Part shown: piece after piece, positions 58,356 through 64,000 of the stretch | Layout: each line of letters opens with the position of its first letter | Numbering within the stretch: the first letter of the stretch is position 1 | From: Caldilineaceae bacterium | GTDB lineage: Bacteria; Chloroflexota; Anaerolineae; Caldilineales; Caldilineaceae | Assembly (NCBI GenBank): GCA_019637695.1 | Contig: JAHBVG010000001.1 | Location: 84,948 to 148,947 of the forward strand | DNA length: 64,000 nucleotides | Reading direction: 5' to 3' | Notes under the pieces: model-generated | Database searches by the model: none | What the model saw: only the letters and a program-made list of their open reading frames with translations | Told to the model about the DNA's origin: nothing | Program-made: the position numbers and the translations under genes

Positions 58356-61300
58356 TTACTGCCGCCGATACGCGTCCGGGGAGAGGCCGGTTTCGCGGCG
58401 GAAGACACGGCTGAAGTAGCCGCTGTTCGAGAAGCCCACGGCCAGGGCAATGTCGGTGATGCTATGGTCGGTTTCGGTGAGCAGCATCTTGGCCTGGCCG
58501 ACGCGGTAACGGTTGAGATAGGCCACCGGCGTGAGGCTGGTCTCCTGGCGGAAGCAATAGGTGAGATAGTCCTCGCTCAACCCCACATAGTACGCCAGAT
58601 CCTGGCGGGTGATGGGGTCGGCGTAGTGTTCGTGGATGTAGGCCATGGCCCGGCGCACCAGCCGCTGGGCGTCGTGGCTCAACTTGTGCTTGCGCGCCAG
58701 GGCATCGTCGAGATGGGCCAGGGTTTCGTTGAGATCGAAGAGTCCTTTGCGCAGGATGGTGGCGACGCCGCCGTTGAGCCGCGTCATCTCGTCTTCGCCC
58801 AGCGTCTGCCCCGTCACCACGATCACGGGGATGGTACGCGTGCGTCTGTCCGCGCGCATGGCGGCGAGGACCTCGAAGCCGTCCACGTCGGGCATCATCA
58901 AGTCGAGCAGGACCAGATCCACGTCGATCTGGCCGAGGATCGCCAAAGCCTCGCGCCCATTGCGCGCGCTGAGGACGCGATGACCCGTCGCCTGCAAACG
59001 GATAATGCGGGTGTGCAGATCGAGCGTCTGCGGGTCGTCGTCCACCACCAGATAGGTATGCGCGTCATCGCCGCCCCAATATTGATCGAGGGCGCGGGTC
59101 AATTGATCCACTTCAATGGGTTTGGTCAGGTAGTCCAGTTCGAGGACGCCGCCGTTGCCCGCCTCGGCGGCGTAGAAAAAGGCGGGAACCCGTTGCGTAG
59201 CCGGGTGGCTCTTGAGTACCTTGAGCGCTTGCCAGCCCTGTTGCGATCCCCCGCTCACGTCGAGGACAACGCCGGTGTAGCCGTCGCGCATCAGCGTGGA
59301 AAGCCAGGCGGCGTCCTCGTGGATGGGGAATACGTCGGCGTGCAGCCCGCGCCGTTGCAGATGGCCGCGCAACCCTTCGTCCTCGATCCCTGCCGAGAGG
59401 ACCAGCACACGCCGCGCCGTCGACGGTTCGGGCGTCGCCAGCGATGGCTGCATCGGCGGCGCGGGGACCGTGGGCAACGTAAAGTAGAATTCCGATCCCG
59501 CGCCTTCAACGCCGCTCGATTGGACGCCGATGCTGCCGCCGTGCATCTCCACCAACCGCTTGCAGATCGCCAGCCCCAGGCCAATGCCGCCATAGCCGCG
59601 CCCCACGCTGCGCTGCGAACGGTGGAACTCCTCAAAAATAGCCTCTTGTTCGGCGGCGGGCAGACCCAACCCGGTGTCGCGCACCCGCACCGTCACCTGC
59701 CCAGGATCGACCTCGGCGTGCAGGCTCACCGTGCCCTGCGCGGTGAACTTGACGGCGTTGCTGATCAGGTTGAGCGCGATCTGGTGCAGCCGTGTGCGAT
59801 CTGCCCACACCCACGGACCATCCGCGGGCAACACCGCCCGCCAGGATAGCCCCTTCTCCGCGGCCAGTTGGCGGCCAGTTTCGGCGAGCAGAGCTAACGT
59901 CTCGCCCAGATCCACAAACGCGAACGAAAGGCGCAGTTGACCGGCGTCGCTGCTGGCCAGGTCGAGTACATCGTCGATTAGCCGTCCCAGGTGGCGGGCG
60001 TTGGCCTGAATGCGTTCGATGCCCTGCTGGATTGGAGCGGGCCAGTGTGGCTCCGCTGCGCTCGATTCGCTCTCTTGCAGCAACAGACCGCTCAGACCCA
60101 CAATCAGGTTGAGCGGCGTGCGCAGTTCGTGGCTCACCGTGGAAAGGAAGCGGCTCTTGATCTGGCTCGCTTCCTCGGCCAGACGCCGACCTTCGGTGGC
60201 GGCGCGGTAAAGTTGCGCGGTGTTGAGCGCGGCGCTCATCTGCTGGGCAATCGCCCCCAGGAAATCAAGGTGAACCGTGTCGAAGGCGACAAAGCCGGCG
60301 CCGCCCTGTTGTCCGCTCAACGGGAGCAGGGCCAGGCTGAAGGGTCTGTCCGCAGTGATCCACTCGGCGGGCGGGAAGGCGCGGCTCTGGCTGCGCAAGA
60401 CGGCATGCGCCGGCGAGATCACATCGTGGATACGCACCCACGCCACCGGATCATCATCATCGCCCTCGAACAGGGCCAGCCATGCCGTGTGGATCGCCAT
60501 TTCGGGCAGGTAGCGGGCCAGGGTCGCGTAGACCTGCGCCTCATCCAGCGCGGTGAGCAGGCGCGCCGTCAACCGCCCAACGTGGTTGCTCGTCCACCGT
60601 TGATCGACCACGGTTTGGCGGTGCTGCTGGCGCATGGCCGCGCTGATCAAGACGCGGGCTTCGTCCAACAAGGCTTCGGCTTCTTGGCGCGGGGCGGGCG
60701 GCAATTCGCTCCGCAGCACCGAGATCGCCACCTGCCAGAGGTGGACATCGTCGCCGCTGGTCGCGGCGCGGTCAAGGACAGCGGCCAACTCGGTCCGAAA
60801 GTGGGCGGGATCGCCAGTGTCAACGCTGTGGGTAAAGGCGGCGGTCAACGCCGCGCAGAGATCTTCCACCTCGGCGCGGGCCAGACCCTGCGCTTCGGCG
60901 ATCACAGCCTGGGTCATTTGCTCTGTCAACGGGGCGGACGCGTTGCTCATGGTTTCGGCGCGGCGACTCCCCAGATCGAAGACATCGGCCACGGTTGCGC
61001 TGTGACCACAGCCACAGGATTGGCGGAGCATCAGCCGCGTCGGTGCGTTGACCGTTTGCGCGCCGACATCTTCTGCGCGCAGGTGTCGCAGCAGATGTTC
61101 CACCGCCAGGTAGCCCATTTTGAAAAGCGGGATCTGCACGCTGGTCAACGCTGGTTGCAGCACGGCGCTTTCGGGTCGATCATCAAAGCCGATGATGGCT
61201 ACGTCCTCGGGGATGCAGCGACCGGCGGCGAGCAACGCCTGAATAGCGCCGTGGGCCGATTCGTCGTTGCTCGCCACCACCGCGCTGAAGGGCAGATCGC

Positions 61301-61922
61301 CGGTTAGCAGTTCCCCCATGGCGCGGCGTCCCCCGTCCACCACATGGTTGCCAAAAACGATCAGCCGTTCGTCGTTCACCAACCCGTAGGCGGCGACGCC
61401 ATTGCGATACGCGCGCAGACGTGCGCCGGTATCGCCGGCCATGTCCGCCGGGTTGCCAGCGATGAAGGCAATGGCGCGGTGACCGTGATCGACCAGATGG
61501 CGCAGGGCGTCGTCGATGCCGTGTTCGTTGTCGGCCACAATCGCGGGGCCATCCTCGCCCGATCCCACGAAGATCAGCGGGTGACCCTCGGCGCGCAGTT
61601 GTTGAATATGGGCTGAGCGCTCGGCGGCGTGGAGCGGATTGATCACGATCAGGCCGTCGGTGTTCCACGCGCCAATGGGGACGAAATCGGCGTTGTCCAT
61701 AGGCAGGGGCCAGGCGGGCCGCACCGACCCATCCGCCTGGTCCGCGGTGCCCATGCCACAGCCCAAAAGCAGGTTGCAGTTCAAGCGCTGCGCCGCCGCG
61801 CGAATGCCGCGAAAGATAGGATCGAGATAGCTGCGCGGCGTGGCTGTCCAATAGTATTGCCAGCCGGCCAATACGCCAATGGTGGGGAATGGGGATCGAA
61901 GATAGTGGGGCTTGTGGACCAC
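58356..61922 (-). CDS. Hybrid one-component phosphorelay regulator: LacI-like sensor, histidine kinase, receivers, AraC DNA-binding domain
   Basis: 1188 residues from GTG 61922, with GAGGAG 6-8 bases upstream; the start lies 3 bases after the stop of the upstream gene. The N-terminal ~300 residues resemble a LacI/periplasmic-binding sensor (TIGVLAGWQYYW, IIGFDDRPESA, then QSCGCG). A linker/GAF-like region follows. HisKA has SHELRTPLN (His near 597), and the ATPase has DTGLGLP and GGIGLGLAICKRL. A degenerate receiver (about 834-945) is followed by a full receiver (about 955-1070, VVDDDPQTLDL, VLLDLMMPD with phospho-Asp near 1005). An AraC-type HTH (about 1085-1188) ends the protein. It probably senses a sugar and controls the GH16 gene downstream. 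Confidence 0.88.
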   Translation of the reverse strand: MVHKPHYLRSPFPTIGVLAGWQYYWTATPRSYLDPIFRGIRAAAQRLNCNLLLGCGMGTADQADGSVRPAWPLPMDNADFVPIGAWNTDGLIVINPLHAAERSAHIQQLRAEGHPLIFVGSGEDGPAIVADNEHGIDDALRHLVDHGHRAIAFIAGNPADMAGDTGARLRAYRNGVAAYGLVNDERLIVFGNHVVDGGRRAMGELLTGDLPFSAVVASNDESAHGAIQALLAAGRCIPEDVAIIGFDDRPESAVLQPALTSVQIPLFKMGYLAVEHLLRHLRAEDVGAQTVNAPTRLMLRQSCGCGHSATVADVFDLGSRRAETMSNASAPLTEQMTQAVIAEAQGLARAEVEDLCAALTAAFTHSVDTGDPAHFRTELAAVLDRAATSGDDVHLWQVAISVLRSELPPAPRQEAEALLDEARVLISAAMRQQHRQTVVDQRWTSNHVGRLTARLLTALDEAQVYATLARYLPEMAIHTAWLALFEGDDDDPVAWVRIHDVISPAHAVLRSQSRAFPPAEWITADRPFSLALLPLSGQQGGAGFVAFDTVHLDFLGAIAQQMSAALNTAQLYRAATEGRRLAEEASQIKSRFLSTVSHELRTPLNLIVGLSGLLLQESESSAAEPHWPAPIQQGIERIQANARHLGRLIDDVLDLASSDAGQLRLSFAFVDLGETLALLAETGRQLAAEKGLSWRAVLPADGPWVWADRTRLHQIALNLISNAVKFTAQGTVSLHAEVDPGQVTVRVRDTGLGLPAAEQEAIFEEFHRSQRSVGRGYGGIGLGLAICKRLVEMHGGSIGVQSSGVEGAGSEFYFTLPTVPAPPMQPSLATPEPSTARRVLVLSAGIEDEGLRGHLQRRGLHADVFPIHEDAAWLSTLMRDGYTGVVLDVSGGSQQGWQALKVLKSHPATQRVPAFFYAAEAGNGGVLELDYLTKPIEVDQLTRALDQYWGGDDAHTYLVVDDDPQTLDLHTRIIRLQATGHRVLSARNGREALAILGQIDVDLVLLDLMMPDVDGFEVLAAMRADRRTRTIPVIVVTGQTLGEDEMTRLNGGVATILRKGLFDLNETLAHLDDALARKHKLSHDAQRLVRRAMAYIHEHYADPITRQDLAYYVGLSEDYLTYCFRQETSLTPVAYLNRYRVGQAKMLLTETDHSITDIALAVGFSNSGYFSRVFRRETGLSPDAYRRQ

Positions 61923-61925
61923 GCA

Positions 61926-64000
61926 CTACTCCTCAATCTTCACCAACCGACCACTCTCCCTCAGCCCCACGAAGACCGTCCCCGTGGCGCCGTTGATGGC
62001 GATGGCGAAGGGATCCGCGCCCAGGCCAATGGTATCGATGACGCCGTTGGTCTCGCCATCAAGGACGCTGAGATTGGCCGCGCCGGTGTTGACGTTATAG
62101 AGCCGTCCGTCCCGACGGTTGACTTCAATGCCGGTGCCGCCCACCAGCGGGGATCCCCGATCTCCGCCGCTGCCCACAGGGATGCCGGTACGGATCTGCC
62201 CCCACGACGAGCCGCTCTCTGGCTTCCATACATCGATGAACCACGATCCATTCTGGTCAACATAGACCATGTAGAGCTTATTATTGGCCGGATTGTAGGC
62301 CAGGTCGAAGATCGAGCGACCATCCTCCAACAGCGGACCCGCCTGCCGCTGCCATACGCCGTTGACCTTGCTGAACGAGACAACGTGGCCCGAATCTCGA
62401 TGGGCCACGAAGAAGCGATTGTTCACCGGATCGGCGGCAATACCATAGGGCGCAGATCCGCCCGATTCCAGATCGGCGATCTTGCCCCGCCCCTCGATCA
62501 CGGCGACCCGGCTGCCATCGCGCACCACCACGAAGACGACATCAATATCCGGCAGCACGGCCATCAACGCCGGATGCCCGCCCACGGGGATCTTGGCCAG
62601 CACAGCCAGCGTCGCCACATCATAGACCCAGACATCGCCGCTGGCGTAATTGCTCACATAGATCAGGCCGTCGCCTTCGTCCACGACGACGCTCCACGGT
62701 TCGTCGCCAGTGGCCGCCTGCGCCACCACCCGGTTGTCATAGGGATCGACGACGAGCAGCCGATCGTTGTCGCGGCTGGTGATGTAGAGCAGGTTGCGCC
62801 CTTCATGCACGGCCAACCCCTTCAGATGGCTCACACCGGGGATGGGGCAACCGTCGGGCGGTGGGCAGGGGACAGCCCGCGATGGATTGGAGACAATGGG
62901 CAGGTAGAGCCGACCGATCTGCACGCGGAAGCTATCCTGGGCGCTCAACGCATTGCCCAACGGGTCCTGCGCGGTGACGGTGGCAACGTTGACCGTATTG
63001 ACCGTGATCGCCGCGCTACAGCGGTAGACCCAGCTTTCGGCGAGGTCGAGGAGGTTGTCGCTGTTCACATCCCCGCCCACAAAGGTGACAGGGCTGCACT
63101 TGTCATCGGTGAGGGTGACATTGCTCAACGGCACATCGCCCGGGTTGGTGACGGTGAAGGTGTAGATCACCGTTTCGCCGGGCTGCACCGTCGCCTTCGA
63201 GCCGGTCTTGTCCAGGGCGATGGCCGGCGCAATGACATCCACGACGGCGGTGTCGCTGACGGTCAACGTGTTGCCCAGCGGATCGCTGCCGGTGGCGGTG
63301 GCGATGTTGGTCGTGTCTACCGCCACGGAGACGGCGCAGGTGTAGGTCCACGTTTCGGACGGCTCAAGTTGATTGTTGCCGTTGGCGTCGCCGCCGACCT
63401 GCGTCACCGGACTGCATTTGTCATCGGTCAGCGTCACATTGCTGATGGGCACATCGCCGGGGTTGGTCAAGGTGTAGGAATAGGTCACCACCTGACCCGC
63501 CAGCAGGAGTGTGGGGCTGGCGCTCTTGTGCAAGGCCAGCGCCGGGTGGATGGCGTCAACGACCGCGCTATCTTGGGCATTCACCGGTCCACCCAGCGGA
63601 TCGACGGCAGTCGCGGTCGCCGTGTTGGTCGTGTCCTCAGTTATGGGTCTGGCGCAGCGGTAGATCCAACTTTCGGAGAGATCGAGCCGCAAATCGCCGT
63701 TGGCGTCGCCGCCCACAAACGCGAGCGGGCTGCACAGGCTATCCTGAACCACCACGTTGGACAGGGGTACATCCCCCGCATTGGTGACGACGATGGTGTA
63801 GGTCACCGTTGCGCCGCTGATCACCACCGGCGCGGAGGCATCCTTGCGCACGGCGATGGCCGGGTTGATCACGTCCACAACCGCGCTGTCGCTGGCGTTG
63901 TGCGTGTTGCCCAGCGGATCGCGTCCCGTGACCGTGGCGGTGTTGGTCGTGTCCACCGCCAGAGCTGTGCTACAGGTGTAGGTCCATGTCTCGGTCGTCT
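61926..64000 (-). CDS. Surface protein with DUF11 repeats and a beta-propeller (5' end outside window)
   Basis: At least 691 codons remain; the frame is open to the window edge. The visible N-terminal part consists of ~108-residue DUF11 (conserved-repeat) units with PGETVIYTFTVTNPGDVPLS and SNVTLTDDKCSPVTFVGGD blocks; three are complete and one is cut. A short GRLYLPIV segment precedes a YVTN/NHL-like propeller (about the last 350 residues) with units such as LLYITSRDNDRLLVVDP, VDEGDGLIYVSNY and RFFVAHRDSGHVV. Likely a surface-exposed adhesin or receptor. It is tightly coupled to the downstream hybrid kinase gene (3-base gap), so it may be part of the same sensing module. Confidence 0.8.
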   Translation of the reverse strand, partial: TTETWTYTCSTALAVDTTNTATVTGRDPLGNTHNASDSAVVDVINPAIAVRKDASAPVVISGATVTYTIVVTNAGDVPLSNVVVQDSLCSPLAFVGGDANGDLRLDLSESWIYRCARPITEDTTNTATATAVDPLGGPVNAQDSAVVDAIHPALALHKSASPTLLLAGQVVTYSYTLTNPGDVPISNVTLTDDKCSPVTQVGGDANGNNQLEPSETWTYTCAVSVAVDTTNIATATGSDPLGNTLTVSDTAVVDVIAPAIALDKTGSKATVQPGETVIYTFTVTNPGDVPLSNVTLTDDKCSPVTFVGGDVNSDNLLDLAESWVYRCSAAITVNTVNVATVTAQDPLGNALSAQDSFRVQIGRLYLPIVSNPSRAVPCPPPDGCPIPGVSHLKGLAVHEGRNLLYITSRDNDRLLVVDPYDNRVVAQAATGDEPWSVVVDEGDGLIYVSNYASGDVWVYDVATLAVLAKIPVGGHPALMAVLPDIDVVFVVVRDGSRVAVIEGRGKIADLESGGSAPYGIAADPVNNRFFVAHRDSGHVVSFSKVNGVWQRQAGPLLEDGRSIFDLAYNPANNKLYMVYVDQNGSWFIDVWKPESGSSWGQIRTGIPVGSGGDRGSPLVGGTGIEVNRRDGRLYNVNTGAANLSVLDGETNGVIDTIGLGADPFAIAINGATGTVFVGLRESGRLVKIEE

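Noticed and set aside
58350..61307. Long plus-strand frames (499 and 438 codons) opposite the hybrid regulator
   Set aside because: Same effect of GC-rich coding; the minus-strand protein has clear domains throughout.

Overview
The window looks like a chromosomal segment of a GC-rich, filamentous-type Chloroflexota bacterium (Anaerolineae/Caldilineae-like). This is an inference from several traits: a Tad/Flp pilus locus with no secretin gene, as expected of a single-membrane cell; secreted proteins with Pro-Thr linkers and Calx-beta or DUF11 modules; a single-protein LacI-sensor/histidine-kinase/AraC regulator; and many short intergenic repeats and long perfect hairpins. No rRNA, tRNA, CRISPR array or intact insertion sequence was seen.

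Layout. 1-8.2 kb: metabolic housekeeping genes (3' end of a threonine/serine dehydratase, a sugar-phosphate mutarotase, a Dabb protein, a phosphoesterase, an ECF sigma/anti-sigma pair, a GH106-like glycosidase, a GIY-YIG protein, a 2-hydroxyacid dehydrogenase, a rhodanese). 8.26-9.06 kb: gene debris, with pieces of a Gfo/Idh/MocA oxidoreductase, a GntR regulator and the urease alpha subunit. 9.2-13.9 kb: a repeat lipoprotein, a NarL-type two-component pair and isocitrate lyase. 14.0-23.1 kb: Flp pilin, CpaB, CpaE, prepilin peptidase, TadB, TadC, a TPR/PD40 protein and CpaF, all on the plus strand. 23.7-33.1 kb (minus strand): a tubulin/FtsZ-like GTPase, a membrane-anchored paralogue that appears to have lost the GTP-binding signature, and a von Willebrand A membrane protein, with a hicBA toxin-antitoxin pair between the two tubulin-like genes. 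This is the best candidate for a poorly described system.

33.4-40.0 kb: a lipoprotein with two DsbA domains, a cohesin-like secreted protein, and a 1123-residue Wzz-like protein with two regular repeat arrays (26-residue and 30-residue units). 40.1-51.1 kb: a Cas4/RecB-like Fe-S nuclease, a DUF104/PIN toxin-antitoxin pair, RecJ, a hydrolase, an rRNA methyltransferase, DUF3500, an AlkD-like glycosylase, and a TetR-controlled glycosyltransferase with a clear palindromic operator. 51.2-53.3 kb: an AT-richer accessory patch with a second hic locus, whose hicA is frameshifted, and an unrecognised tail-anchored protein. 53.4-64 kb: a trypsin-like protease, then a minus-strand cluster of a DUF11/beta-propeller protein, a hybrid sensor/AraC regulator and a multi-module GH16 glucanase. 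That cluster suggests sensing and digestion of a beta-glucan such as laminarin.

All coordinates, motifs and repeats were read by eye. Family assignments come from recognised motifs, not from database searches.
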